Shown in pieces: positions 1 to 11,957 of a DNA stretch of 64,000 nt. Location: positions 248,001-312,000 of the forward strand of contig RQOL01000516.1 in NCBI GenBank assembly GCA_013076295.1. Reading direction: 5' to 3'. Under the pieces are notes generated by a model. That model made no database searches. It was not told the origin of the DNA and saw only the letters and a program-made list of their open reading frames with translations. Position numbers and translations under genes: made by a program. Origin of the DNA: Sanderia malayensis. Taxonomy: Eukaryota > Cnidaria > Scyphozoa > Semaeostomeae > Pelagiidae. Every line of letters begins with the position of its first letter. The first letter of the stretch is position 1.

Positions 1-3000
1 TCTCTTTTAATTTGCATCAAATTTGGTGGAAAATACAATTTTGCTATGATGATTTCCCACTTTTGATAGCTTCCCATTTTTGATGCATTTTTTCAAACTC
101 TTTCAATTTGTATCCAATTTGGTGGAAAGTACAATTTTGTATGATGATTTCCCACTTCTGCTCACTTCCCACTTTTTCTTGACATTTCACTTCCCACTTT
201 TGACGACTTCCCTCTTTTGGTGACTTCCCACTTTTTGTCAAATAAAGTGAGTTTCTCTCAGATAAAGTCGGTTTTCCTCAATATAATTATTCCGTTGAAG
301 CTCGTTTGTTTTTTTCCAAATTTAACTCCCGTGACAGTAGCTGTAGGAAGAGTGGATATGATAATTCATGTATGCTTTACTGAGATTCTGTTCATACTTT
401 GTGATGTCCGCTTGCCTTATCTATGGGAAGCGAATGTCGCCATAATCATATAAACCACTCTTGGTAGCTTTCCATTCCCCACTTTTGGTGACTTCCCACT
501 TCTGCTGACGTCCCACTTTTTCTTGACATTCCACTTCCCACTTTTGACGACTTCCCCTTTTTGGGGACTTCCCACTTTTTCTCAGATAAAGAGGGTTTTT
601 CTCAGATAAAGTTGGTTTTCCTCAATATAATTATTCCGATGGAGATCATTTGTTTTTTTCCAAATTTAACGCCCATGACACTAGGTGTAAGAAGAGTGGA
701 TAGGATAATTCGCGTATGCTTTATTGAGATTCTGTTCATACATTGTGATGTCCGCTTGCCTTATCTATGGGAAGCGAAAGTCACCATAATCAGATAAACC
801 CACTTTTGGTAGCTTCCACTTCCCACTTTTGGTGACTTCCCACTTTTGATGACTTCCCACTTTTTCCTGTCTTCCCACTTCGCACCTTTGATGACTTCCC
901 ACTTTTGATGCCATTTTTTAAACTCTTTCAATTTCCATCAAATTCTGTGGAAAATACAATTTTGGTATGATGACCTCCCAATTCTGATAGCTTCCCACTT
1001 TTTCTCGACTTCCCACTTTCCAGTTTTGATGACTTCCCATTTCTGATGACTTCCCACTTTTTCCTGACTTTCCACTTCCCACATTTAATGAATTCCCACT
1101 TTTCATGCAATTTTTCAAACTCGTTCAACTTGCATCAAATTTGCGAAAAGTACAGTTTTGGTGTGCTGAATTTGAATATGAAACTTGTTTTTGAAATTTT
1201 CATGTTTTTGGGGCATACAACGGGGTATAAGGGGGCAACATGCAATTTTTCAAACTCGTTCAATTTGCATCAAGTTTTGTGGAATGTACAATTTTGGTGT
1301 CCTAAGTTTGAACATAAAGCTGGTTTTTGGAATTTTCATGTTTTGAGGGCATACAAGGTTGAAAAAGGGGGCAATATGCAATTTTTCAAATTCTCTCAAT
1401 TTCCATCAAATTTTGTGGAAAGTACAAATTTAGTTTGATGACTTCCCACATTCGCTGACTTCCCACTTTTTCTTGACTTCCCATTTTCCACTTTTGATGA
1501 CTTCCCATATTTGATGACTTCCCACTTTACCTGACTTCCCACTCCCCACTTTTGACGACCTCCTACTTTTGGTGACTTCCCACTTTTAGTAATATTCAAA
1601 TTTTCCATCTCGTTCAAGTTGGAAATATGCCATAGTAAATATAGTACAAACAGTACAAATATAAAATTACAATTTTGGTATGATGACTTCCCACCTTTGC
1701 TGACTTCTCACTTTTCTTGACTTCCCATTTTCCACATTTGATGACTTCCCACTTTTGGTGGTTTCCCACTCTTTGTCAGATAAAGTGGGACTCTTCAATG
1801 TAATTATTCCGTTGAACCTCCTTTGTTTCTTTCCAAAGTTAATGCCCATGACACTAGGTGTAGGAAGATTGGATAAGATAATTGGTGTATGCTTTACTGA
1901 GATTCTGTTCATAATGTGTGATCTCCGCTTGCCTCTATGGGAAGCGAATGTCACCATAATTAGATAAAACCACTTTTGGTAGCTTCCCACTTCCCACTTT
2001 TGGTGACTTCCCACTTTTGATGATTTCCCACTTTTCCCGTCTTCCCACCTCCCACTTTTGATGACTTCTCATTTTTGATGCCATTTTTCAAACTCTTTCA
2101 TTTTCCATCAAATTTTGTGGTAAGTACAAAATTGGTATGACGACTTCCTACTTTTGGTGACCTCCCACTTTTCGTAATATTCAAATTTTCCATCTCCTTC
2201 AATTTCGAAATATAGGATAGTAAATATAGTACAACAGTAGAAATACAAAAATACAATTTTGGTATGATGACTTCCCACCTTTGCTGACTTCCCACTTTTT
2301 TCTTCACTTCCCAGATTCGACTTTTGATCACTTCCCACTTTTGATGATTTCCCACTTTACCTCTCTTCGCACTTCCCACTTTTGACGACTCCAATTTTTA
2401 ATGCAAGGTTTTCCATCTCTTTTAATTTGCACCAAATTTTGTGGAAAATACAAATATGGTGTGGTGAATTTGAATATGACACTGGTTTTTGAAATTTCCA
2501 TGCTTTGAGGGCATAAAGGGGCATTATGCATTTTTCAAACTCGTTGAATTTGCATCAAATTTGGTGGAAAATACAATTTTGCTATGATGATTTCCCACTT
2601 TTGATAGCTTCCCATTTTTGATGCATTTTTCAAACTCTTTCACTTTGTATCAAATTTGGTGGAAAGTACAATTTTGTATGATGATTTCCCACTTCTGCTC
2701 ACTTCCCACTTTTTCTTGACATTTCACTTCCCGCTTTTGACGACTTCCCTCTTTTGGTGACTTCCCACTTTTTGTCAAATAAAGTGAGTTTCTCTCAGAT
2801 AAAGTCGGTTTTCCTCAATATAATTATTCCGTTGAAGCTCGTTTGTTTTTTTCCAAATTTAACTCCCGTGACAATAGCTGTAGGAAGAGTGGATATGATA
2901 ATTCATGTATGCTTTACTGAGATTCTGTTCATACTTTGTGATGTCCGCTGGCCTTATCTATGGGAAGCGAAAGTCACCATAATCAGATAAACCCACTTTT

Positions 3001-6000
3001 GGTAGCTTCCCACTTCCCACTTTTGATGTCTTCCCATATTTCATGACTTCCCACTTTACCTGACTTCCCACTCCCACTTTTGACGACCTCCTACTTTTGG
3101 TGACTTCCACTTTTAGTAATATTCAAATTTTCCATCTCGTTCAAGTTTGAAATATGCCATAGTAAATATAGTACAAACAGTACAAATATAAAACAATTTT
3201 GGTATGATGACTTCCCACCTTTGCTGACCTCCCACTTTTTTGACTTCCCATTTTCCACATTTGATGACTTCCCACTTTTGGTGTTCCCCACTCTTTGTCA
3301 GATAAAGTGGGCTCTTCAATGTAATTATTCCATTGAACCTCCTTTGCTTTTTCCAAAGTTAATGCCGTGACACTAGCTGTAGGAAGAGTGGATACGATAA
3401 TTCGTGTATGCTTTATTGAGATTCTGTTCATACTGTGTGATGTCCGCTTGCCTTATCCATGGGAAGCGAATGTCACCATAATCAGATAAAGCCACTTTTG
3501 GTAGCTTCCCACTTCCCATTTTTGGTGACTTCCCTCTTTTGGTGACTTCCCACTTTTTGTCAAATAAAGTGAGTTTCTCTCAGATAAAGTCGGTTTTCCT
3601 CAATATAATTATTCCGTTGAAGCTCGTTTGTTTTTCTCCAAATTTAACTCCCGTGACAATAGCTGTAGGAAGAGTGGATATGATAATTCATGTATGCTTT
3701 ACTGAGATTCTGTTCATACTTTGTGATGTCCGCTTGCCTTATCTATGGGAAGCGAATGTCGCCATAATCATATAAAACCACTCTTGGTAGCTTTCCATTC
3801 CCCACTTTTGATGACTTCCCACTTCTGCTGACGTCCCACTTTTTCTTGACATTCCACTTCCCACTTTTGACGACTTCCCCTTTTTGGGAACTTCCCACTT
3901 TCTCTCAGATAAAGTGGGTTTTTCTAAGATAAAGTTGGTTTTCCTCAATATAATTATTCCGATGGAGATCATTTGTTTTTTTCCAAATTTAACGCCCATG
4001 ACACTAGGTGTAAGAAGAGTGGATAGGATAATTCGTGTATGCTTTATTGAGATTCTGTTCATACTTTGTGATGTCCGCTGGCCTTATCTATGGGAAGCGA
4101 AAGTCACCATAATCAGATAAACCCACTTTTGGTAGCTTCCCACTTCCCACTTTTGGTGACTTCCCACTTTTGATGCAATTTTTCAAATTCTCTCAATTTC
4201 CATCAAATTTTGTGGAAAGTACAAATTCAGTTTGATGACTTCCCACTTTCGCTGACTTCCCACTCTTTCTTGACTTCCCATTTTCCACTTTTGATGACTT
4301 CCCATATTTGATGACTTCCCACTTTACCTGACTTCCCACTCCCCACTTTTGACGACCTCCTACTTTTGGTGACTTCCCACTTTTAGTAATATTCAAATTT
4401 TCCATCTCGTTCAAGTTGGAAATATGCCATAGTAAATATAGTACAAACAGTACAAATATAAAAATACAATTTTGGTATGATGACTTCCCACCTTTGCTGA
4501 CTTCCCACTTTTCTTGACTTCCCATTTTCCACATTTGATGACTTCCCACTTTTGGTGGTTCCCCACTCTTTGTCAGATAAAGTGGGGCTCTTCAATGTAA
4601 TTATTCCGTTGAACCTCCTTTGCTTCTTTCCAAAGTTAATGGCCGTGACACTAGCTGTAGGAAGAGTGGATACGATAATTCGTGTATGCTTTATGGAGAT
4701 TCTGTTCATACTGTGTGATGTCCGCTTGCCTTATCCATGGGAAGCGAATGTCACCATAATCAGATAAAGCCACTTTTGGTAGCTTCCCACTTCCCACTTT
4801 TGGTGACTTCCCACTTTTGATGATTTCCCACTTTTCCTCTTCCCACCTCCCACTTTTGATGACTTCTCATTTTTGATGCAATTTTTCAAACTCTTTCATT
4901 TTCCATCAAATTTTGTGTTAAGTACAAAAATTGGTATGATGACTTCCTACTTTTGGTGACTTCCCACTTTTCGTAATATTCAAATTTTCCATCTCCTTCA
5001 ATTTCGAAATATAGGATAGTAAATATAGTACAAACAGTAGAAATACAAAAATACAATTTTGGTATGATGACTTCCCACCTTTGCTGACTTCCCATTTTTT
5101 CTTCACTTCCCAGATTCGACTTTTGATCACTTCCCACTTTTGATGATTTCCCACTTTACCTCTCTTCGCACTTCCCACTTTGATGACTTCCAATTTTTAA
5201 TGCAAGTTTTCCATCTCTTTTAATTTGCACCAAATTTTGTGGAAAATACAAATATGGTGTGGTGAATTGAATATGACACTGGTTTTTTGAAATTTGCATG
5301 CTTTGAGGGCATAAAGGGGCGTAAAAGGGCATTATGCAATTTTTCAAACTCGTTGAATTTGCATCAAATTTGGTGGAAAATACAATTTGCTATGATGATT
5401 TCCCACTTTTGATAGCTTCCCATTTTTGATGCATTTTTTCAAACTCTTTCACTTTGTATGAAATTTGGTGGAAAGTACAATTTTTGTATGATGATTTCCC
5501 ACTTCTGCTCACTTCCCACTTTTCTTGACATTTCACTTCCACTTTTGACGACTTCCCTCTTTTGGTGACTTCCCACTTTTTGTCAAATAAAGTGAGTTTC
5601 CTCTCAGATAAAGTCGGTTTTCCTCAATATAATTATTCCGTTGAAGCTCGTTTGTTTTTTTCCAAATTTAACTCCCGTGACAATAGCTGTAGGAAGAGTG
5701 GATATGATAATTCATGTATGCTTTACTGAGATTCTGTTCATACTTGTGATGTCCGCTTGCCTTATCTATGGGAAGCGAATGTCGCCATAATCATATAAAC
5801 CACTCTTGGTAGCTTTCCATTCCCCACTTTTGGTGACTTCCCACTTCTGCTGACGTCCCACTTTTTCTTGACATTCCACTTCCCACTTTTGACGACTTCC
5901 CCTTTTTGGGACTTCCCACTTTTTCTCAGATAAAGAGGGTTTTTCTCAGATAAAGTTGGTTTTCCTCAATATAATTATTCCGATGGAGATCATTTGTTTT

Positions 6001-6292
6001 TTTCCAAATTTAACGCCCATGATACTAGGTGTAAGAAGAGTGGATAGGATAATTCGTGTATGCTTTATTGAGATTCTGTTCATACTTTGTGATGTCCGCT
6101 TGCCTTATCTATGGGAAGCGAAAGTCACCATAATCAGATAAACCCACTTTTGGTAGCTTCCCACTTCCCACTTTTGGTGACTTCCCACTTTTGATGACTT
6201 CCCACTTTTTCCTGTCTTCCCACTTCGCACCTTTGATGACTTCCCACTTTTGATGCCATTTGATGCCTCTAACTTCTCGCTGATTTGATGCC
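1..6292. repeat. Mosaic satellite, block 1
   Basis: The block is made of short GACTTCCCACTTTTGAT-like units of 14-18 bp, interrupted every 150-400 bp by longer modules. One is a hub (CAAACTC, then TTCAATTTGCATCAAATTTT, then GTGGAAAGTACAA). Another is a module of about 200-230 bp running from CAGATAAAGT to CATAATCAGATAAA (copies near 226, 569, 1765, 2763, 3290, 3548, 3893, 4562, 5570 and 5920). A third contains AGTAAATATAGTACAAACAG (near 1635, 2217, 3160, 4430 and 5020). Orientation is constant. I see no gene. Open frames on both strands are low-complexity translations of the repeat and mostly lack an ATG. Confidence 0.93.
226..453 (+). repeat. CAGATAAAG module (representative copy)
   Basis: This non-satellite module recurs about 28 times in the window. 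Further copies start near 569, 1765, 2763, 3290, 3548, 3893, 4562, 5570, 5920, 9350, 12183, 12527, 13722, 14725, 15256, 15520, 15865, 16970, 18300, 18640, 22105, 24643, 26283, 52033, 53672, 59003 and 62720. Its left edge can fold as CCCACTTT paired with AAAGTGGG around a short loop. In the best copies (e.g. 3905-4125) the two ends carry an 11-bp inverted repeat, AAAGTGGGTTT and AAACCCACTTT, so it could be an old MITE absorbed into the satellite. Open frames of 61-78 codons cross it on both strands. On the plus strand the frames usually begin with TTG, so I do not call a gene. Confidence 0.7.
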
Positions 6293-6490
6293 ATTTTTTA
6301 AAGTCAAGCTTTGTATTGGAGATATAAGCTGTTAAAGTGCGAAAATTTGGCTAAAATCCGCCATTATGTTTAAAGGACGGGCAAAGACGTGCTTGCTCGC
6401 GGGAGGATTATGACGTAAGTGGTGAACAATCATTTTCTGCTTAGTAGTGTTTTGAGTTGGTATTTACCAAAATTGTACGACAATTACTGG

Positions 6491-6498
6491 TATAAATA
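6491..6498 (+). promoter_or_regulatory. TATA box before the transposon 5' ORF
   Basis: TATAAATA lies 31 bp upstream of the first ATG (6522) and is kept in the other copy at 19264-19271. About 80 bp further upstream, TGACGTAAGTGG resembles a CRE/ATF site. It also forms one arm of a subterminal inverted repeat with the right end (see 19187). Confidence 0.45.
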
Positions 6499-6521
6499 CA
6501 GCTTTCAATTTTTTAAATATT

Positions 6522-6803
6522 ATGGGACATATTGATGGTGATTTTGATTATGGTTTTGCTGATACTGCGGAAGATGTAGTGGAGCCATTTCAGTTTGAAT
6601 CACTGCCTCGGGGAAGTCAACGGGTGCGTCGTAGGCCCATCACGGCATCACCAAGTTCGGATTCCGAAGGCTCTGCAGAAGTTGCAAGTGTACCCAACTC
6701 GGGTTTTAATGTTGTGAATTTCCTTTTCCCTTTTATCTGCTTGCGACCATACGGACTCCCAAATCAAATATTGTTGGTATGGCCCTTCTTCTTTCAGTGT
6801 TAA
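6522..6803 (+). pseudogene. 5' exon of a transposon protein, unrecognised
   Basis: An ATG-started frame of 93 codons lies downstream of a TATA box. The first 40 residues are acidic and then basic (VEPFQFESLPRGS, then RVRRRP), followed by a Ser-rich stretch. The last 35 residues look like read-through into non-coding sequence, so the real exon may end near 6710. In the second copy (19295) a single missing C in the Arg-Pro region shifts the frame and ends it at 64 residues. I do not recognise the protein; the position fits the amino terminus of a transposase or accessory protein whose remainder has been deleted. Confidence 0.4.
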
Positions 6804-6889
6804 TCTTTCATTTGCTGGTGATGGTGGTGGTATAGTCAATCCAAGTTATAGTCCATAAGAGTAGTAGTATATTGTTATTTCTCATATCA

Positions 6890-7089
6890 TAACACTCGGG
6901 GGGGGGAATGATCGCTGCAAAGTCTTTTGTTTTCATTGCATACAAATTTTGTTTTAAATTGGCAATCAATTTCTTGTGTAAGATATTATTTTTATGAAAC
7001 CAGTGGAAGGTACCTGACTTATGCCAACTGCTGTCATTGAAACAGTTATAAGCAGCACACCCAACCTTGTTTGTTTTGCTGGCAAACAA
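6890..7089 (-). pseudogene. THAP zinc-finger remnant
   Basis: On the minus strand the frame reads CAAYNC (C-x4-C), then GTFHWFHK, then KKLIANLKQNLYAMK. This is the order of a THAP DNA-binding domain: the first zinc Cys pair, the Phe-His/aromatic motif, and the helix with IANLK. The second half, including the C-x2-H pair, is absent or frame-shifted, so the finger cannot fold. THAP domains occur in P-element and Kolobok transposases. No in-frame ATG begins the domain. It runs opposite to the 5' exon at 6522, which argues for a scrambled element. Confidence 0.62.
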
Positions 7090-7220
7090 AAACTATATTT
7101 GCTATAAGGAAAAGTGCTGTTGATTTTATATGCTGCCATCTATACTGGCAGCGAAAAAGTTTATGTCCATAGCCCATTTTATATACGAGTGCGAAAAATG
7201 CCCATACATGGGTATTACTG

Positions 7221-7400
7221 GAGAATGTACATAAACATAATACAAGGCAATCTTCTTCTGAAGGTTTTTCCCTTCCACCCATGTCTACAAACTTCAAAAA
7301 AACTTTCTCATTTTGATGGTGTTAAATTTTGGAACTCCCCACCTATAGAACAGTTTTACTTTGTAACACAGATGAAAAATTTTCTTATGAAAAATATTTA
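7221..7400 (+). pseudogene. Non-LTR retrotransposon RT C-terminal fragment
   Basis: The plus strand encodes NVHKHNTRQSSSEGFSLP, and, after a frame shift in an A-rich run near 7297, HFDGVKFWNSPPIEQ, ending in KNFLMK. The NTR motif followed by G-x-K-x-WNSLP-like sequence is the usual carboxy end of reverse transcriptases of LINEs of the CR1/Jockey type. Upstream RT motifs are absent. The fragment probably entered the DNA transposon as a nested, 5'-truncated insertion before duplication, since both copies carry it. Confidence 0.62.
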
Positions 7401-8125
7401 AAAACCTGTAAGCCTTTTTGAACAATTTTTGATATTATCATTCTATTATTATCAATAATTTTTGGTATTATTATACATTTTTTTCTTTTCATTATTATTT
7501 CATTTTCTTTTATCCTTAATTATATCTTACTTCTTACTGTTTCTGTTAATCAAACTTAAAATTGTATATTAAGCACATCAAATTGGACCAAAGTCTATAG
7601 AAGGGAGGACTAACCAAAATTTACTATTATATTGTATATTTTAAATCTTATTGCGTATTAACCAGCATATTGTAATTAATCAATTTTATATCGAAAAAAT
7701 ATTTTGAGTTTGAGGTTGAGTTTGAGTCAATGCAAGAATTTGGTGAACCAGCCATTTCCGTCGGTCATATGTAGAGAAACACACATTCACCATTCATTCT
7801 AAGAATAATCTTGTTAATGAATTGACTTGACAGGAAAACAGACGAATAGCAACTCATTTTTGTATTAATATGTTATTTTGTGATGAATGAAACTGTTACA
7901 AAAGCGCAAGTTCACTATGACTTTCACCATTAGGCCGAAAAAATTGTTCACCAGTTACGTCATCACCCAAAACGAGGCTGAAACTGTCCCGCGGACAAAA
8001 ACGCCACTTTAAGTGGCAATTATTCGAAAACGGTTACTCGCATTAAAAAAATAACCTGATATTCGTGATCAGCGCATTAGATTTGATCAATAGAGCTCAA
8101 CTTGTTTTTAGGTTGCAGGTCTCCT
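7401..8125. other. Right part of the transposon, non-coding
   Basis: About 700 bp, AT-rich, without a supported gene. The first part (7401-7720) may be LINE 3' flank. The last 230 bp carry the mirror image of the left subterminal region (TTGTTCACCAGTTACGTCA near 7947, and CCGCGG near 7989) and the terminal inverted repeat ending at 8125. Confidence 0.55.
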
Positions 8126-11100
8126 TTAAACTCTTTCAATTTCCATAAAATTCTGTGGAAAATACAATTTTGGTATGATGACCTCCCAATTCTGATGGCT
8201 TCCCACTTTTTCTCGACTTCCCACTTTCCAGTTTTGATGACTTCCCATTTCTGATGACTTCCCACTTTTTCCTGACTTTCCACTTCCCACATTTAATGAA
8301 TTCCCACTTTTCATGCAATTTTTCAAACTCTTTCAACTTGCATCAAATTTGGCGAAAAGTACAGTTTTGGTGTGCTGAATTTGAATATGAAACTTGTTTT
8401 TGAAATTTTCATGTTTTTGGGGCATACAACGGGGTATAAAGGGGCAACATGCAATTTTTCAAACTCGTTCAATTTGCATCAAGTTTTGTGGAATGTACAA
8501 TTTTGGTGTCTTAAGTTTGAACATGAAGCTGGTTTTTGGAATTTTCATGTTTTGAGGGCATACAAGGTTGAAAAAGGGGGCAATATGCAAGTTTTCAAAC
8601 TCGTTCAATTTGTATCAAATTTTGTGGAAAGTACAATTTTGGTAAGATGACTTCCCACTTTGCTGACTTCCCACTTTTTCTTGACTTCCCACCTTCCACG
8701 TTTGATGACTTCCCACTTTTGCCTGACTTCCCACTTCCCACTTTTGACGATTTGCCACATTTGATGCAATTTTTCAAACTCGTTCAATTTGCATCAAATT
8801 CTGTGGAAAGTACATTTTTGGTATGATGACTTCCCACTTTTTATGACTTCCCACTTTTTCTTGACTTCCCACTTCCCACTTTTGATGACTTCCCACTTTT
8901 GAATACTTCCCACATTATCCTGACTTCGCACTTCCCAATATTGATGACTTCCCACTTTTGATGCAATTTTTCAAATTCTCTCAATTTCCATCAAATTTTG
9001 TGGAAAGTACAAATTTAGTTTGATGACTTCCCACTTTCGCTGACTTCCCACTTTTTCTTGACTTCCCATTTTCCACTTTTGATGACTTCCCATATTTGAT
9101 GACTTCCCACTTTACCTGACTTCCCACTCCCCACTTTTGACGACCTCCTACTTTTGGTGACTTCCCACTTTTAGTAATATTCAAATTTTCCATCTCGTTG
9201 AAGTTGGAAATATGCCATAGTAAATATAGTACAAACAGTACAAATATAAAATTACAATTTTGGTATGATGACTTCCCACCTTTGCTGACTTCCCACTTTT
9301 CTTGACTTCCCATTTTCCACATTTGATGACTTCCCACTTTTGGTGGTTTCCCACTCTTTGTCAGATAAAGTGGGGCTCTTCAATGTAATTATTTCGTTGA
9401 ACCTCCTTTGTTTCTTTCCAAAGTTAATGCCCATGACACTAGGTGTAGGAAGAGTGGATAAGATAATTGGTGTATGCTTTACTGAGATTCTGTTCATAAT
9501 GTGTGATGTCAGCTTGCCTTATCTATGGGAAGCGAATGTCACCATAATTAGATAAAACAACTTTTGGTAGCTTCCCACTTCCCACTTTTGGTGACTTCCC
9601 ACTTTTGATGATTTCCCACTTTTCTCGTCTTCCCACCTCCCACTTTTGATGACTTCTCATTTTTGATGCCATTTTTCAAACTCTTTCATTTTCCATCAAA
9701 TTTTGTGGTAAGTACAAAATTGGTATGATGACTTCCTACTTTTGGTGACTTCCCATAATTAGATAAAACCACTTTTGGTAGCTTCCCACTTCCCACTTTT
9801 GGTGACTTCCCACTTTTAATGATTTCCCACTTTTCCCGTCTTCCTTCTCCCACTTTTGATGACTTCTCATTTTTGATGCCATTTTTCAAACTCTTTCATT
9901 TTCCATCAAATTTTGTGGTAAGTACAAAATTGGTATGATGACTTCCTACTTTTGGTGACTTCCCACTTTTCGTAATATTCAAATTTTCCATCTCCTTCAA
10001 TCTCGAAATATAGGATAGTAAATATAGTACAAACAGTAGAAATACAAAAATACAATTTTGGTATGATGACTTCCCACCTTTGCTGACTTCCCACTTTTTC
10101 TTCACTTCCCAGATTCGACTTTTGGTCACTTCCCACTTTTGATGATTTCCCACTTTACTTCTCTTCCCACTTCCCAATTTTGATGACTTCCCACTTTTGA
10201 TGCAATTTTTCAAACTCTTTCAATTTGCATCAAATTTTGTGGAAAGTGCAATGTTGGTGTGCTAAGTTTGAACATGAAACTGGTTTTTGAAAATTTCATG
10301 TTTTCAGACTCTTTCAATTTGCATCAAATTTCGTTGAAAATACAATTTCGGTATTATGAAATCAAATATTTAACTTGTTTTTTGAACTCTTTATGCTTTA
10401 GGGGAATAGGACGGTGTAGAAGGGGGAATATGCAAATTTTCAAACTCCTTCAAATTTCGTATCAAATTTCGTTGAATATACAATTTCGGTGTTATGAAAT
10501 TAAATATTTAACTTGTTTTTTGAACTCCTTATGCTTTGGGGGAATAGGACGGTGTAGAAGGGGGAATATGCAAATTTTCAAACTCCTTCAATTTGTATCA
10601 AATTTTGTGGAAAGTACAAATTTGGTGTGTGCTGAATTTGAACATGAAGCTGGTTTTTGAAATTTTCATGTTTTGAGGGCATACAAGGTTGTAAAAGGGG
10701 CAATATGCAATTTTTCAACTCGTTCAATTTGTATCAAATTTTGTGGAAAGTACAATTTTGGTATGATGACTTCCTTCTTTTGCTGACTTCCCACGTTTTC
10801 CTGACTTCCCATTTTCCATATTTGATAACTTCCCACTTCTGATGATTTCCCACTTTTTCCTGCCTTCCCATTCTACACTTTTGATGACTTCCCACTTTTG
10901 ATGCAATTTATCAAACTCTTTCAATTTGTATCAAATTTTGTGGAAACTACAATTTTGGTATGATGACTTCGTACGTTTGCTGACTTCCCACGTTTTCCTG
11001 ACTTCCCGTTTTCCATTTTTGATAACTTCCCACTTTTGATGATTTCCCACTTTTTCCTGCCTTCCCATTCTTCACTTTTTATGACTTCCCACTTTTGATG

Positions 11101-11957
11101 CAATTTTTCAAACTCTTTCAATTTGCATCAAATTTTGTGGAAAGTGCAAATTTGGTGTGCTGAATTTGAACATGAAACAGGTTTTTGAAATTGTCATGTT
11201 TTGAGGGCATAAAACGGCGCAAAAAAGGGGAATATCCAATTTTTCAGACTCTTTCAATTTGCATCAAATTTCGTTGAAAATACAATTTCGGTGTTATGAA
11301 ATTAAATATTTAACTTTTTTTTGAACTCCTTATGCTTTGGGGGAATAGGACGGTGTAGAAGGGGGAATATGAAATTTTCAAACTCCTTCAATTTGTATCA
11401 AATTTTGTGGAAAGTACAAATTTGGTATGCTGAATTTGAACATGAAGCTGGTTTTTGAAATTTTCATGTTTTGAGGCCATACAAGGTTGTAAAAGGGGGC
11501 AATATGCAATTTTTCAAACTCGTTCAATTTGTATCAAATTTTGTGGAAAGTACAATTTTGGTATGATGACTTCCCACCTTTGCTGACTTCCCACTTTTTC
11601 TTGGCTTCCCATTTTCCACTTTTGATGACTTCCCATATTTGATGACTTCCCACTTTACCTGACTTCCCACTCCTCACTTTTGACGACCTCCTACTTTTGG
11701 TGACTTCCCACTTTTAGTAATATTCAAATTTTCCATCTCGTTCAAGTTGGAAATATGCCATAGTAAATATAGTACAAACAGTAGAAATACAAAAATACAA
11801 TTTTGGTATGATGACTTCCCACCTTTGCCGATTTCCCACTTTTTCTTCACTTCCAGATTCGACTTTTGATCACTTCCCACTTTTGATGACTTCCCACTTG
11901 ACCTCTCTTCGCACTTCCCACCTTTGATGACTTCCAATTTTTAATGCAAGTTTTCCA
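8126..11957. repeat. Mosaic satellite, block 2
   Basis: Same family as block 1, plus two modules rare in block 1. One reads GTGTGCTGAATTTGAACATGAA, in parts, through TTTGAGGGCATACAAGG to GGGCAATATGCAA. The other has CAATTTCGGTGTTATGAAAT followed by TTTGGGGGAATAGGACGGTG (10300-10570 and 11260-11370). One CAGATAAAG module lies at 9350-9555. The short segment ATAATTAGATAAAACCACTTT is duplicated at 9544 and 9754. No gene is seen. Confidence 0.9.

Larger units (their letters stand above)
6293..8125. mobile_element. THAP-bearing TTAA transposon (Kolobok-like), copy 1, left end lost
   Basis: A non-satellite segment also found at 19068-20890. The right end is intact: GGTTGCAGGTCTCCT, then TTAA (8126-8129), then satellite. 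The left terminal repeat is missing. The sequence runs from satellite through CATTTTTTAAA (6292-6302) straight into the interior, as expected from deletion between two CATTTTTTAAA repeats that are 83 bp apart in copy 2. A patch of about 25 bp just before it (near 6262-6285) matches neither satellite nor copy 2. Inside are a promoter-like TATA and 5' open frame on plus, a THAP fragment on minus, and a LINE fragment on plus. It is therefore a composite, non-autonomous element. TTAA target duplication plus THAP coding suggests the Kolobok superfamily. Confidence 0.75.
1..11957. repeat. 12-kb tandem duplication, copy 1
   Basis: The sequence from position 1 reappears from 11958 onward in the same order and orientation, including the embedded DNA transposon. 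The offset is 11957 at the start and drifts to about 12770, then 12750, because of indels. The largest is a segment of about 400 bp present near 16150-16590 but missing near 4150 of this copy. The left boundary lies at or outside the window edge. The right junction falls after the shared motif AGTACAAACAGT near 11781; the following 11782-11957 resembles 5037-5230. Confidence 0.9.

Noticed and set aside
217..453. Repeated 61-78-codon plus-strand frame (VFLNIIIP, CFFPNLTP, EILFILCDV)
   Set aside because: It resembles a membrane peptide and recurs about 28 times, but the frame usually begins at TTG and the opposite strand is equally open. Kept as a repeat module and as a hypothesis only.
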